Shown here: positions 8,925 to 18,461 of the stretch, one piece after another | How the letters are laid out: each line of letters begins with the position of its first letter | How positions within the stretch are numbered: position 1 is the stretch's first letter | Assembly: GCF_905397285.1 (NCBI RefSeq) | Contig: NZ_CAJPUX010000001.1 | Span: forward strand, 1,488,001 to 1,552,000 | DNA: 64,000 nt | Direction: 5' to 3' | Origin: Cupriavidus plantarum | Lineage (GTDB): Bacteria > Pseudomonadota > Gammaproteobacteria > Burkholderiales > Burkholderiaceae | The notes under the pieces: model-generated | What the model was told of the DNA's origin: nothing | Seen by the model: the letters and a program-made list of their open reading frames with translations, nothing else | Database searches by the model: none | Translations under genes and position numbers: made by a program

Positions 8925-9230
8925 TCAGGCCGCCTGGCTCTCGGAGGTTTCGTTGCGGTCGGCCTCATGTTTCGCGCCAAGGTGCGCCGCCACGAAGGCC
9001 GCAAGGGCCGCCACGCTGGCAAAGCGCGCGCGGACCTCGTCCTTGTCGCCGCTCATCGTCACGCCAAAACGCTTCTGCAGCGCCAGTCCCAGTTCCAGCG
9101 CATCGATCGAATCGAGCCCGAGCCCTTCAATGAACAATGGTGCATGCGTATCGATGTCGGCCGGCGCGACTTCCTCCAGCGCCAGCGACGTCACGATCAG
9201 TTCCTTGATTTCTTGTTCAAGCGCCTCCAC
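8925..9230 (-). CDS. Acyl carrier protein (second of two in the operon)
   Basis: A 101-residue ACP with the attachment motif LGLDSIDALELG, S41 carrying the phosphopantetheine arm. It has a longer, more polar C-terminal tail (about residues 85-101) than its neighbour. The start lies inside the end of the upstream acyltransferase gene (14-bp overlap). The two ACPs differ clearly in sequence, which fits separate roles such as starter loading and chain extension. That division of labour is known for APE systems but cannot be assigned here from sequence alone. Confidence 0.88.
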   Translation of the reverse strand: MEALEQEIKELIVTSLALEEVAPADIDTHAPLFIEGLGLDSIDALELGLALQKRFGVTMSGDKDEVRARFASVAALAAFVAAHLGAKHEADRNETSESQAA

Positions 9231-10002
9231 GGCGTACCTCCCTGGAAAAGTATTCTGTCAGTGCGTGCGTCACGGCGCGCACTGCCATTGCATCATCGGC
9301 TCCGGCCGGGAAAAACTGAGCGGGATCGAGGTCTTCCTGCACATCGACCACGAATCGCGGACGGCGCACCGGCACGCGATACCATTTATCCCCCTTGCGG
9401 AGCAGCGGTGGCGCGCAACGGATTACCACCGGTGTCAATGCAAACCCGCCGCGCACGGCGATGTTCGCCACGCCGCGCTGCAGCCGGATCTGGCCGTCGG
9501 CGGGCGTGCGTGTGCCCTCGGGGAAAATCAGCAGATTGTTCCCCGCGCGCAGCGAGTCGATGCAACCCTGGACCATCGACACGCCCGAATCGTTGAGCAC
9601 GTAGCCGGTCGCCTTGACCGGTCCGCGCGTAAAGGGGTTCTCGGCCAGCGAGGCCTTGACCACGCAATCCGTGCGGCGCGTCAGGGCGATCAGCAGCACC
9701 ACATCGACGAGCGACGGGTGATTGGCCACGATAAGCAGGCCCTCGCGCTTCAACCGCTCCGCATTGCGGACTTCGCAGCGGATGACGCCGACGGTGCACA
9801 TGAGCCAGACGAACAGCCGGAACGCGTAGTGCACCACGTCCTTGCAGATGCGCTTGCGCGTGGCGGCGCTCCACGGCAACAGCGCGAGCACGGGGAACAC
9901 GGCCACGCGCAGCAGGAGCCCGCCCAGGCCGAAGCTGGAGAAACACAGGCCCGTGGCGCAGGTACGCCACGCCCGTTCTAGCGGCATCAGGTGCTCGGAC
10001 AT
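9217..10002 (-). CDS. 1-acylglycerol-3-phosphate acyltransferase-like protein of the aryl-polyene operon
   Basis: A PlsC-family acyltransferase of about 261 residues. An N-terminal hydrophobic region is followed by the H-x4-D box in NHPSLVD and the FPEGTRT substrate-binding motif, in the usual order and spacing. It likely transfers an acyl group, perhaps the polyene itself, onto a glycerophospholipid-like acceptor at the inner membrane. The start at 10002 (MSEHLMPLE) is used. An ATG at 9987 would overlap the previous stop as TGATG and is plausible. Confidence 0.83.
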   Translation of the reverse strand: MSEHLMPLERAWRTCATGLCFSSFGLGGLLLRVAVFPVLALLPWSAATRKRICKDVVHYAFRLFVWLMCTVGVIRCEVRNAERLKREGLLIVANHPSLVDVVLLIALTRRTDCVVKASLAENPFTRGPVKATGYVLNDSGVSMVQGCIDSLRAGNNLLIFPEGTRTPADGQIRLQRGVANIAVRGGFALTPVVIRCAPPLLRKGDKWYRVPVRRPRFVVDVQEDLDPAQFFPAGADDAMAVRAVTHALTEYFSREVRRGGA

Positions 10003-10817
10003 GGTTGCCCTTGGTATTTCCATTCCCACATCGTGTTCTCCCCGCGATGGATCAACGCGGCGTCACCGGCCAGCATGAAGCGCAGGACATCGAGCCCATG
10101 CGGCAGCAATGGCCGGGCCGCTTGCTCCGCCGTTGCCATCGCAGGCTGGTCCCGCACAGGGTCCCCCACGGCCAGCGCGTAGTGCGGTTCTCCCTCGCGC
10201 GGCACGGCCAGGCGCCAGCACCAGCTGTACATGGCCTCGGGTTCGTCCACGAAGGGCGCATATGGCTCGGCCAGCGGCGCCTCGTAATAGGCCAGCAGCA
10301 CTTCGGCGGCACCCTCCGCCAGCAGGCTGCAGCTCTCGAACACCGCCGTCTCCACCGTGTCGCGTCCCGCGGACAGCGCCAGCAGGTTGGTGCGGTCCGT
10401 GAGGTCGATCGACCGGATCGCGCCGATCGCGTTATGGACGGAGAGCCCGAAGGCGGTCGGCGACAGCGGGGCGCCCGCCGCGAGTTCGTTCAGCATCGGC
10501 ACCAGCCGGGCGGTATCGCCATGCCGCGAGCAGAAGACCGCCGGCACCGGACCCGCGTCCGCGTCCGCGTCCGCGCCGGGTTGTGCGGCGATCGCTCGCG
10601 CGCACGCGTATACGGGCGCGAGCGCCACGCGGCCGAGCGGCGGCACGCGCCGTCGCAACATCGCGGCGACCTCAGCCAATGCCGGCACCGGCGGCGCGGC
10701 CGGCGGCAACACCGGCGCCTTGCTCCACGCGCGCCATGCCTCGGGGGTGTCCAGTCCGCCGGCCCATGCCGACCAGCCGCGCACGGCAAACCTCGGCGTC
10801 ATCGTGGGCGGCACCAT
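9987..10817 (-). CDS. Ketosynthase-like chain-length factor, first gene of the aryl-polyene operon
   Basis: A 276-residue truncated condensing-enzyme homologue, about two thirds of a normal ketosynthase. The segment FGLSVHNAIGAIRS and the later AEVLLAYYEAPL match the KS-like chain length factors in APE clusters. No thiolase-type catalytic Cys is apparent, so it likely pairs with an active ketosynthase. A hexanucleotide repeat (four copies, 10553-10576) encodes an Asp-Ala run. As the first gene downstream of a 390-bp non-coding stretch it probably follows the operon promoter. An alternative ATG lies at 10802; no good ribosome site is seen for either. Confidence 0.8.
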   Translation of the reverse strand: MVPPTMTPRFAVRGWSAWAGGLDTPEAWRAWSKAPVLPPAAPPVPALAEVAAMLRRRVPPLGRVALAPVYACARAIAAQPGADADADAGPVPAVFCSRHGDTARLVPMLNELAAGAPLSPTAFGLSVHNAIGAIRSIDLTDRTNLLALSAGRDTVETAVFESCSLLAEGAAEVLLAYYEAPLAEPYAPFVDEPEAMYSWCWRLAVPREGEPHYALAVGDPVRDQPAMATAEQAARPLLPHGLDVLRFMLAGDAALIHRGENTMWEWKYQGQPCPST

Positions 10818-11208
10818 GGGAACGAACGGTCTCCGCGGCGAATCATGATGCGAATAAACGGCAAATAGCGGTGGAACAAGGGGTTATGGCTCTAGCGTGG
10901 CGCGCCATTTTACTCAATCGACACCGTGCCAAACCCGAAAATGTTGTTACTGTGGCAAAAATGCTTGTCTAAATATGACGAAAACCGCCGAAGTCCGATG
11001 CATGGGCCTCCACAACGATGCGACATTTCCGAAGATAAGCGACGTTGGGAGAGCATTCTCGCCGGTTGAAGTGGTCTGCGCGTAACGCGGCGGGCGGTTA
11101 CAACTCGCGTGGGGTTGCAACAACTAGGGTTTTTGCGACTTCAAGCCTTTGGTTTTCGGGGTCACAAATTCTTCCAATTGTTAATAATGCCGCGACCGCG
11201 GACGGGAC
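10818..11208 (-). other. Long intergenic region, probable promoter region of the aryl-polyene operon
   Basis: About 390 bp without a convincing gene lie between the AraC regulator and the operon. The section at about 10900-11000 is clearly more A+T-rich than its surroundings, as expected for a promoter. I could find only imperfect sigma70-like hexamers on the minus strand and do not call one. There is no obvious terminator. The AraC protein encoded upstream may act here. Confidence 0.4.
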
Positions 11209-12156
11209 TCAGCGATGGAGCCGCCGCCAGGCTGCGGGCGCGGTGCCCACGACGCGCCCGAACGTTCTGGCGAAGTGACTCTGGTCCGCGAACCCGCACG
11301 CCTGCGCGACCTCTCCGAGCGGCATGGCGCCGTGCGACAGGTAGTGCTTCGCCAGCTCCACGCGTTGCAGCACCATCCATCGATGGGGCGGCATGCCGAT
11401 GGAGGCGCGGAACGCCTTGGCAAAGTGCCCGCGCGACAGCCCGCAGGCGGCGGCGAGCGCCTCCAGCGAGATCTCGCCGTCGAGGTTCGCCATGATGAGT
11501 TCCTTGGCACGACGTTCCTGCCACGGCGACAGCCCCGGCTGAACCCGCCGCGCGGGCACCTGCACGCCGCCGTATGCCTGGACCAGATGCGCACGCAGCG
11601 CGAGCGCCATATGATCGATAAACAGTGTGGAGGCCTGCTCGGGATGCGCCAGCGCGGGCAGCAGGGCGCGGCTGAGATGATGCACGACGGGATCGGACGT
11701 GGCCATGTGCGGCGGGCAGTGCAGGCGCTGCGCGGGCCGGACGCCGAGATCGGCCGCGGTTTCGTCAAGCGCGGACTGCGGGATGTAGAACTGCATGCAG
11801 TCATACTCGCCGATCAGATCGGCCACCCAGTTCCGCTCGAGGTCGTAGACGGCCAGCCAGCCCGCATCGAAGGGCACATGTGGCGCCGGCCGGCCCGCGA
11901 GCCAGAGATTCTGCTCGCCGAAGGGGCGCAACTGCAGCACGACGAGGTACGCGGGTTCTCGCTCGTACGGATCGGTCATGCCGGTGTTGCGCCGGTCGCT
12001 GCGGACGCGCGAGATGCCGATCGGCGCGTAGGGCAGCGCCCGGCTGATGATGGTCTGCCTGACCTCCGCGGGCATATGCGCGGAGTATTGCAGGTTCGAT
12101 TGCAAGTCCGATGGCAAGTTCGATGCGTTCTCTTCCATCTGCCCCTCTGCCGCCAT
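11209..12156 (-). CDS. AraC-family transcriptional regulator
   Basis: A 315-residue protein with an N-terminal cupin-like effector region and a C-terminal double helix-turn-helix. The first HTH is around LEALAAACGLSRGHFAKAF and the second around LGEVAQACGFADQSHFARTF, with the classic family spacing. The start MAAEGQMEEN at 12156 is the first sensible one; everything upstream in the frame is antisense to UvrA2. A 12-bp repeat (three copies, 12090-12125) lengthens a polar stretch near residues 11-22. It precedes the APE operon on the same strand, so it may regulate it, but this is inference from position. Confidence 0.85.
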   Translation of the reverse strand: MAAEGQMEENASNLPSDLQSNLQYSAHMPAEVRQTIISRALPYAPIGISRVRSDRRNTGMTDPYEREPAYLVVLQLRPFGEQNLWLAGRPAPHVPFDAGWLAVYDLERNWVADLIGEYDCMQFYIPQSALDETAADLGVRPAQRLHCPPHMATSDPVVHHLSRALLPALAHPEQASTLFIDHMALALRAHLVQAYGGVQVPARRVQPGLSPWQERRAKELIMANLDGEISLEALAAACGLSRGHFAKAFRASIGMPPHRWMVLQRVELAKHYLSHGAMPLGEVAQACGFADQSHFARTFGRVVGTAPAAWRRLHR

Positions 12157-12289
12157 GCCGGTACACGTAATTTGCCAACGCGCAGTATCGCCGATAAACC
12201 TTGCCGCATGCTGACGCGGCACCACGGTTGGAATGGACATTGCTTCCCGTAAGAACGTCGGCACGGATGCCGCCTGAGAGGGAGACGCT

Positions 12290-12553
12290 TTGGACTGGCT
12301 CGACACCATGCAATGGCCGGCCATGGCCGTGACGGTGCTGGCGACATGGCTCGTCGGATCGCGCGGCGCGGGACGGCGCAAGACAGGGTTCTGGGTATTT
12401 TTGGTCAGTAATCTCATGTGGGTCGTGTGGGGATTGCACACGTCGGCATTCGCGCTCGTGGTGCTCCAGTTCGCCCTGGCGGCCCTCAATATCCGGGGCA
12501 TGCTGGAGGCCCGCAAAGCCAGGGCGCAGCCATCGGCGAGCCCACAGTCATGA
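12290..12553 (+). CDS. Small three-helix membrane protein upstream of UvrA2
   Basis: An 87-residue protein with a TTG start preceded by a good ribosome site (GAGGGAGA at 12278-12285). It has three hydrophobic segments (about residues 8-20, 32-47 and 54-66) and a basic tail. The pattern resembles short PnuC-like or SWEET-like membrane proteins of unknown function. The stop overlaps the UvrA2 start as ATGA, so the two are translationally coupled, which hints at joint expression but not at a shared function. Confidence 0.75.
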   Translation: MDWLDTMQWPAMAVTVLATWLVGSRGAGRRKTGFWVFLVSNLMWVVWGLHTSAFALVVLQFALAALNIRGMLEARKARAQPSASPQS

Positions 12554-15081
12554 CGACGCGAAAGATCGCTTCCGCCGACATGGTCCGCGTGCGCGGCGCG
12601 CGAGAGCACAACCTCAAGAACGTGGATGTCGATATCCCTCGCGACGCGCTGGTCGTGTTCACGGGCGTCTCCGGCTCGGGCAAGTCGTCGCTGGCCTTCG
12701 GCACCTTGTACGCGGAAGCGCAGCGGCGCTACTTCGAATCGGTGGCGCCCTATGCGCGGCGGCTGATCGATCAGGTCGGGGTGCCCGACGTGGACGCGAT
12801 CGAGGGCCTCCCGCCGGCAGTCGCACTGCAACAGCAGCGCGGCACGCCGAACGCGCGCTCGACGGTGGGCAGCATCACCACGCTTTCCAGCCTCATCCGC
12901 ATGCTTTACTCGCGTGCCGGCAGATATCCGCCGAAGCAGCCGATGCTGTACGCGGAGGACTTCTCGCCGAACACGCCCCAGGGAGCCTGTCCGCAGTGCC
13001 ACGGCCTGGGCCGCGTGTACGACGTCACGGAACGGTCGATGGTGCCCGACGACTCGCTGTCGATCCGGGAGCGCGCGGTGGCCGCGTGGCCGCCAGCCTG
13101 GCATGGCCAGAATCTGCGGGACATCCTCGTCACGCTCGGGTACGACATCGACAAGCCCTGGCGCGATCTGCCGAAGAAGGACCGCGACTGGATCCTCTTT
13201 ACCGACGAGCAGCCCACCGTGCCCGTCTATGCGGGCTTCACCGCGAAGGAAGTGCGCGCCGCGCTGAAGCAGAAGATGGAGCCGAGCTACCAGGGCACGT
13301 TCACGGGCGCGCGGCGCTACGTGCTGCAGACCTTCGCCAACACGCAGAGCGCGCTGATGAAAAAGCGGGTCGCGCAGTTCATGGTCGGCAGCGACTGTCC
13401 GCTGTGCCACGGCAAGCGGCTCAAGAAGGCCGCGCTGACCGTTACGTTCGCCGGGCTCGATATCGCGGAGTTCGCGCATTTGCCGCTGGCCCGCGTCGCC
13501 GAGATCATGGATGGCGTCGTCACCGGCAAGAGCGCCGTGACGGGTACCGACGAACGGCGTCTTGCCGCGGAGCGCATCGCGGGAGAATTGCTCGAGCGAT
13601 TGTCGCCGCTCACCGATCTCGGTCTCGGCTATCTCTCGCTCGACCGCAGCACGCCGACGCTGTCGTCCGGCGAGCTGCAACGCCTGCGGCTGGCGACGCA
13701 GTTGTCGTCGCAGCTGTTCGGCGTGGTGTACGTGCTCGACGAGCCGTCGGCGGGCCTGCATCCGGCCGATGGCGAGGCATTGCTGCGCGCGCTGCAGCGG
13801 CTCAAGGCCAGCGGCAATTCTCTGTTCGTGGTCGAGCACGACATGCAGACCGTGCGCAGCGCGGACTGGATCGTCGATGTGGGGCCGGCGGCCGGCGAGG
13901 GTGGCGGTTGCGTGCTCTACAGCGGCACGCCCGACGGCCTCGCGAATGTCGCCGATTCGCGCACGGCACGCTATCTGTTCGATGCCCAACGGCCAGTCGC
14001 GCGCGAGCCGCGGACCGCACGGAATTGGCTCAGGCTGGCGGGCGTCTCCCGCAACAACCTGCGCGGCGTCGACGCGGACATCCCGCTGGGCTGCTTTACC
14101 GCGGTGACGGGCCTGTCGGGATCGGGCAAGTCGAGCCTGATCAGCCAGGCGCTGCCCGAGCTCGTGGCGCGACATCTCGGCAAGGCGGTGGACCTGGCCG
14201 ATCTGTCAGATGAAAGCGAGCAGGGCGGGGAGGGCGGGATGCTGCCAGCCTCGGAGGTGCCGACGCATGGGCGTATTGCCGGTGGCATGGAGACGATCCG
14301 CCGCCTCGTGCGCGTCGATCAGAAGCCGATCGGCCGCACGCCGCGCTCCAACCTCGCCACCTATACGGGCTTGTTCGACGTCGTGCGCAAGCTGTTTGCC
14401 GAGACGCCGGCCGCGCGCAAGCGGCGTTATACGCCGGGGCGGTTCTCGTTCAACGTCGCGCAGGGGCGCTGCCCGACCTGCGAGGGCGAAGGTTTCGTCA
14501 GCGTGGAACTGCTGTTCCTGCCGAGCGTCTACGCGCCGTGCTCGACGTGCCACGGCACGCGGTACAAGCCGCAGACGCTCGAGATCGAATGGCAGGGCCG
14601 CAATATCGCGCAGGTCCTGGACCTGACCGTCGATGCCGCCTGCGAGGTATTCGCGGAACAGCCGCAGGCCATGAAGCCGCTGACCGTGCTGCGCGACATC
14701 GGCCTGGGCTATCTGCGTCTCGGGCAACCGGCCACAGAGCTGTCCGGCGGCGAGGCACAACGCATCAAGCTCGCGACCGAACTCCAGCGCGCGCATCGTG
14801 GCGACACGCTCTACGTGCTCGACGAACCCACCAATGGCCTGCATCCGTCCGATGTGGACCGGCTGCTCGTGCAGTTGCAGGGGCTCGTGGACAATGGCAA
14901 CACGGTCGTCGTCGTCGAGCACGACATGCGCGTGGCGGCGCAGGCCGACTGGATTCTGGACATCGGACCGGGTGCTGGCGAGTCGGGCGGAAAGATCGTG
15001 GTGTGCGGGCCGCCGGCGAAGGTCGCCCGGGCGCGGACAGGCCAGACCGCGCGATATCTCGGGGAGCAGATGGGCCGATAG
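12550..15081 (+). CDS. UvrA2-type excinuclease ABC subunit A paralogue
   Basis: An 843-residue ABC ATPase, shorter than true UvrA (about 940-950). Both nucleotide-binding domains are present: Walker A GVSGSGKS at 39-46 and GLSGSGKS in the second half, with signature motifs [12 protein letters not shown] and [12 protein letters not shown]. Zinc-binding Cys pairs occur in CPQCHG, CPLCHG, CPTCEG and CSTCHG. UvrA2 proteins lack most of the UvrB-binding region and have been linked to DNA damage tolerance or resistance to DNA-intercalating antibiotics. The ATG at 12550 gives the conserved N-terminus. It runs tail to tail with the EamA transporter, 4 bp apart. Confidence 0.9.
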   Translation: MTTRKIASADMVRVRGAREHNLKNVDVDIPRDALVVFTGVSGSGKSSLAFGTLYAEAQRRYFESVAPYARRLIDQVGVPDVDAIEGLPPAVALQQQRGTPNARSTVGSITTLSSLIRMLYSRAGRYPPKQPMLYAEDFSPNTPQGACPQCHGLGRVYDVTERSMVPDDSLSIRERAVAAWPPAWHGQNLRDILVTLGYDIDKPWRDLPKKDRDWILFTDEQPTVPVYAGFTAKEVRAALKQKMEPSYQGTFTGARRYVLQTFANTQSALMKKRVAQFMVGSDCPLCHGKRLKKAALTVTFAGLDIAEFAHLPLARVAEIMDGVVTGKSAVTGTDERRLAAERIAGELLERLSPLTDLGLGYLSLDRSTPTLSSGELQRLRLATQLSSQLFGVVYVLDEPSAGLHPADGEALLRALQRLKASGNSLFVVEHDMQTVRSADWIVDVGPAAGEGGGCVLYSGTPDGLANVADSRTARYLFDAQRPVAREPRTARNWLRLAGVSRNNLRGVDADIPLGCFTAVTGLSGSGKSSLISQALPELVARHLGKAVDLADLSDESEQGGEGGMLPASEVPTHGRIAGGMETIRRLVRVDQKPIGRTPRSNLATYTGLFDVVRKLFAETPAARKRRYTPGRFSFNVAQGRCPTCEGEGFVSVELLFLPSVYAPCSTCHGTRYKPQTLEIEWQGRNIAQVLDLTVDAACEVFAEQPQAMKPLTVLRDIGLGYLRLGQPATELSGGEAQRIKLATELQRAHRGDTLYVLDEPTNGLHPSDVDRLLVQLQGLVDNGNTVVVVEHDMRVAAQADWILDIGPGAGESGGKIVVCGPPAKVARARTGQTARYLGEQMGR

Positions 15082-15085
15082 CCCG

Positions 15086-16021
15086 TCATGCCTCGCGCGG
15101 GACCTCGATGCCTGACGCCACGCCCGGCGTGCGCGATGGCCATCGCACGGTCGCGAGCAGCGACGAAAGCACCATCAGCGCGCCGCCACACCACGCCCAG
15201 ACCGACAATTGCTCGCCCAGCCACAGATAGGCGAACAGCGCGCCGAACGCGGGCTCGCCCCCCATCAGGAGCGCGACCCGTGTGGGACTGCTCCGCTTGA
15301 CCGCGTAGTTCTGCGCGAAGAACGCGAACAGCGTGCAGGCGACGATCAGATAGCCAATGCAGAGCCAGAACGCGCCGTTTTCCGTCAGCGAGGGCAGGGC
15401 CGGCAATGGCTCGCGCACGATCGCGAGCGCGACAACGAGACTGCCCGCCGTGACGACGCCCGCCTGAATGGCCGTTACGGTGAGAGGGGCCAGTCTTGCA
15501 TCGCGCATGACGCGCTTGGTTACGCAAACCACGATCGCGCGCAGCAGCGCCGCGAGGAGGATCAGCGCATCGCCGCTCGTGGGATGGATCACGCCACCGG
15601 TCACCATCGCGGCACCCACAAGGGACAACGACACGGCGACCCAGTCCATCGCGGACGGCCGCCGCCGCAGCATGGCCCATTCGACGAGCGGCGTCAGCAC
15701 GACGCACAGGCTGATCAGGAACGCAGCGTTCGAGGCATGGGTATAGGCTACGCCGTACGTCTCCGCGAGGAAGATCGCCAGCAGCAATACGCCGCACAGC
15801 ACGGCGCCGGCCATCGACGCGCGATTGGCGCCGCGTAACGAACGCAAGGCGGGCGACAGGACGACGAACGTGATGCCGAACCGCAGCGCGAGCAATCCGA
15901 GCACGGGATAGAAATCGAGGGCGAACTTGACCACGCCATAGCTCGTGCCCCACACAATGGCGACGGCGAGCAGCATGAGGTCGGCGACCCAGAGCAGGCG
16001 ATTGGGAGGGGAGAGCGACAT
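15086..16021 (-). CDS. EamA (drug/metabolite transporter) family permease
   Basis: A 311-residue inner-membrane protein with ten predicted helices in two EamA repeats. The first repeat contains AIVWGTSYGVVKF and the second begins near residue 150. DMT permeases of this class export metabolites or amino acids. It is divergent from a LysR gene 138 bp away, a common pairing in which the regulator controls the transporter. The start MSLSPPNRLL is the first one after an unconserved upstream extension. Confidence 0.85.
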   Translation of the reverse strand: MSLSPPNRLLWVADLMLLAVAIVWGTSYGVVKFALDFYPVLGLLALRFGITFVVLSPALRSLRGANRASMAGAVLCGVLLLAIFLAETYGVAYTHASNAAFLISLCVVLTPLVEWAMLRRRPSAMDWVAVSLSLVGAAMVTGGVIHPTSGDALILLAALLRAIVVCVTKRVMRDARLAPLTVTAIQAGVVTAGSLVVALAIVREPLPALPSLTENGAFWLCIGYLIVACTLFAFFAQNYAVKRSSPTRVALLMGGEPAFGALFAYLWLGEQLSVWAWCGGALMVLSSLLATVRWPSRTPGVASGIEVPREA

Positions 16022-16076
16022 GGCGGCCTTCCGATGATTGTCGAAGTCGACGGTGGATGTCCTTGGACGGGGCCGA

Positions 16077-16105
16077 TTGTGCGTCGTTGCACCGAAAACT
16101 ATAAT
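16077..16105 (+). promoter_or_regulatory. Sigma70-like promoter of the LysR gene at 16159
   Basis: A -35 element TTGTGC (16077-16082) and a perfect -10 element TATAAT (16100-16105) are separated by 17 bp, about 50 bp upstream of the LysR start. It lies in the divergent region shared with the EamA gene, so binding of the regulator here could control both genes. Confidence 0.6.
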
Positions 16106-16158
16106 GCCGTCCATGCGCACATCATCTATGCGTCCCAAGCACAAATAAGCGCCCCCTC

Positions 16159-17100
16159 ATGCTCCCCACGGAAGTCCACGCGCTGCTGCCCGACATGGCC
16201 ACGTTCGCCCGCGTGGTCGAGGCCGGCAATTTTTCGGAGGCCGCGCGCCAGCTCGGGACCACGCCGTCGACGATCAGCCGGCAGATCAAGCGACTGGAAG
16301 AGGCGCTCGGCACGCGACTCCTCGAGCGATCCACGCGCAGCCTGCGGCTGACGGATTCAGGCGCGCTGGTCCATCGCTATTGCCGCGACATGCTCGATGC
16401 CGCGTCGGGCGCGGCCGATATCGCGGGCAATCTGGTGACCGCGCCGCAGGGAAGGGTGCGCCTCAGCGCGCCGATCTCCTATGCAAGGTCCGTCATTCAT
16501 CCGCTGCTGCCGGCATTCCTGCGCCAATGGCCGCAGATCGACGTGCAGCTGATGTTCGTGGACCGCGAGCTGGATCCGCTGCGCGACGATGTGGACCTCG
16601 TGATCCGGCTCACGCGCACGCCTCCCCTGGGCCTCGCCGCGCGGCAGCTGGGCGTCGCGCGGTGGCTGCTCTGCGCATCGCCGGCCTACCTCGCGGCCCA
16701 CGGCACCCCGTCGATGCCGCAGGATCTTGCGCGGCACGAATGCCTGTTCCTCGGGGAGACCGTTGACGACAACCGATGGGTATTCCGGCGTAATCAGGAG
16801 ACACGACAGGAGACACGATCTGCTGAGACGCAATCGGTGGAGGTGCGGGGACGATATATCGCCAACGACGTGAGCGCGCGGCTCGACGCCGCGCTCCACG
16901 GCATCGGCATCGCGATCCTCCCGGATTTCGCGCTGGCTGACGCCTTGCGGGACGGCGAACTCGTGCAGGTGCTCGGCGACTGGGAATTCGAGGCGCGCGC
17001 CTATATGGGGCCGGTGTGGCTGCTGTATCCGCCGAACCGCTTCCTGCCTTCGAAAGTGCGCGTGTTGATCGACTACCTCGCGAGCCATCTGGCACGTTGA
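16159..17100 (+). CDS. LysR-family regulator divergent from an EamA permease
   Basis: A 313-residue LysR protein of the PA2877/DmlR-like branch. The N-terminal winged HTH contains FSEAARQLGTTPSTISRQIKRLEEALGT, with ligand-binding domain from about 90 to 300. A 12-bp duplication (16795-16818) adds an extra polar loop near residue 215. It is expressed from the promoter at 16077-16105 and followed at once by a strong terminator hairpin. Confidence 0.88.
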   Translation: MLPTEVHALLPDMATFARVVEAGNFSEAARQLGTTPSTISRQIKRLEEALGTRLLERSTRSLRLTDSGALVHRYCRDMLDAASGAADIAGNLVTAPQGRVRLSAPISYARSVIHPLLPAFLRQWPQIDVQLMFVDRELDPLRDDVDLVIRLTRTPPLGLAARQLGVARWLLCASPAYLAAHGTPSMPQDLARHECLFLGETVDDNRWVFRRNQETRQETRSAETQSVEVRGRYIANDVSARLDAALHGIGIAILPDFALADALRDGELVQVLGDWEFEARAYMGPVWLLYPPNRFLPSKVRVLIDYLASHLAR

Positions 17101-17118
17101 GGTATACTCCGTCTCCTC

Positions 17119-17143
17119 AAGAGCTGCTTCGGCAGCTCTTTTT
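17119..17143 (+). terminator. Rho-independent terminator after the LysR gene
   Basis: A perfect 9-bp stem (AAGAGCTGC/GCAGCTCTT) with a TTCG tetraloop is followed by a T run. It lies 18 bp after the LysR stop and separates that gene from the porin. Confidence 0.85.
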
Positions 17144-17235
17144 CATTCTCGCGGCGCTGACGTTTTTCCAGCGCGTGCCGCTCAAGACGACCCCGCAGGG
17201 TCGCGTCGGGCCGATGCCCGATCAGGACAATCCGC

Positions 17236-18414
17236 ATGACTTTCAAGAAGGACGATCGCACACGTTGCCTGTGCATGGCAGCGCTTTTTTCCGCAGTTTC
17301 CACGTTGGCATCGATGCCTGCCCTGGCACAGGGATCCGTCACGCTCTATGGCGTGATCGACGAGGGCATCAACTACACCAACAACGTTGGCGGCCACAGC
17401 CAGGTCGCGATGGCCAGCGGGTTCCCGCATGGCAGCCGCTGGGGCCTCAAGGGCAGCGAGGATCTCGGCGGCGGCACGCAGGCGCTGTTCCTGCTCGAGA
17501 ACGGCTTCGATGTCGACAACGGCCGCGCGTATCAGGGCGGCGCGCTGTTTGGGCGGCAGGCCTATATGGGCCTGAACGACGAGCGCTGGGGCGCCGTCAC
17601 GCTCGGGCGCCAGTACGACTCCGTGGTGGACTACCTCGCGCAGACCACCGCGGGCGGCTCGTGGGGCGGCTACATGTTCGCGCACCCATACGACAACGAC
17701 AACCTCATCAATACGTTTCGCATCAACAACGCCGTCAAGTACACGAGCCCGGCGATAGGGGGCCTGAAGTTCGGCGGCCTGTACGGCTTCAGCGAGGACA
17801 CGAAGTTCTCGAACAATCGCGTGTTCAGCGGCGGCGCGCAGTATGCGAAGGGCGGTTTGACGCTCGCCGCCGCTTACCTCCAGGCCGACCGCCCCTCGGC
17901 CACGTCCTTTGGCGCGCTCAACAATGGCGCCGATCAGAACCTGCCCGGCAGCAAGCTCAGGATCTGGGGGGCGGGGGGCACGTACGAGATGGGCAGGTTT
18001 CAGCTGGGCGTGTCGTACGCGCAAACGGACGTGTCCGATCCACGCAGCTCCGCTTACGTGGGCGACATCGTCGCGGCGTCCGGCACGCTTACCGCGCTGC
18101 GGTTCCAGAACGTCGAGGCGAACATCAAGTACCAGCCGAGCCGCTCGTACTGGTTCGGCGCGATGTACGCCTACACGCGCGCAACCTTCGATGCGACCTC
18201 GGGGCGCAGACATCCCGTGTACCACTCGGTGGGGCTGATGGCGGACTACCTGCTCTCCAAGCGGACGGACGTCTACCTGCAGACCGTTTACCAGCACGTG
18301 GCGGGCGACAAGACCGACAGCGTGCTCGACGCCGCGTATGTGGCGGGCGCGGCGAATGTGGCGTCCGGGCCGGACCAGGTCATGGTGCGCGTTGGGGTGC
18401 GGCACTTCTTTTGA
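17236..18414 (+). CDS. Gram-negative trimeric porin (OmpC-like, Burkholderiaceae type)
   Basis: A 392-residue outer-membrane protein with a signal peptide cleaved near PALAQ. The mature start SVTLYGVIDEGINYTNN is typical of beta-proteobacterial general porins, as are the segment GSRWGLKGSEDLGGGTQALFLLE and the C-terminal Phe (RHFF) needed for beta-barrel assembly. It forms a diffusion channel for small hydrophilic or anionic solutes. It stands alone between a terminator and a regulator gene. Its stop codon lies in the first copy of a 15-bp tandem duplication. Confidence 0.9.
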   Translation: MTFKKDDRTRCLCMAALFSAVSTLASMPALAQGSVTLYGVIDEGINYTNNVGGHSQVAMASGFPHGSRWGLKGSEDLGGGTQALFLLENGFDVDNGRAYQGGALFGRQAYMGLNDERWGAVTLGRQYDSVVDYLAQTTAGGSWGGYMFAHPYDNDNLINTFRINNAVKYTSPAIGGLKFGGLYGFSEDTKFSNNRVFSGGAQYAKGGLTLAAAYLQADRPSATSFGALNNGADQNLPGSKLRIWGAGGTYEMGRFQLGVSYAQTDVSDPRSSAYVGDIVAASGTLTALRFQNVEANIKYQPSRSYWFGAMYAYTRATFDATSGRRHPVYHSVGLMADYLLSKRTDVYLQTVYQHVAGDKTDSVLDAAYVAGAANVASGPDQVMVRVGVRHFF

Positions 18415-18438
18415 CGCTTGACCTTTTGACGCTTGACC
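18409..18438 (+). repeat. 15-bp perfect tandem duplication spanning the porin stop codon
   Basis: The unit TTTTGACGCTTGACC occurs twice without a gap (18409-18423 and 18424-18438). The first copy holds the porin stop codon and the second supplies the -35 box of the promoter that follows. Confidence 0.85.
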
Positions 18439-18461
18439 TCTGGGCCGGCGTTGCGTATAAC
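18433..18461 (+). promoter_or_regulatory. Sigma70-like promoter of the ribbon-helix-helix gene
   Basis: The -35 element TTGACC (18433-18438) and the -10 element TATAAC (18456-18461) are 17 bp apart. The -10 box abuts the palindrome at 18461-18476, so a bound repressor would block the start site. Confidence 0.7.

Noticed and set aside
10897-11085. 62-residue open frame with a Cys-rich CYCGKNAC segment in the APE upstream region
   Set aside because: No ribosome site, no recognisable fold and A+T-rich promoter-like DNA; more likely non-coding.
11209-14175. 988-residue open frame on the minus strand
   Set aside because: Everything before residue about 673 is antisense to UvrA2 with Arg/His-rich composition; only the AraC regulator part from 12156 is real.
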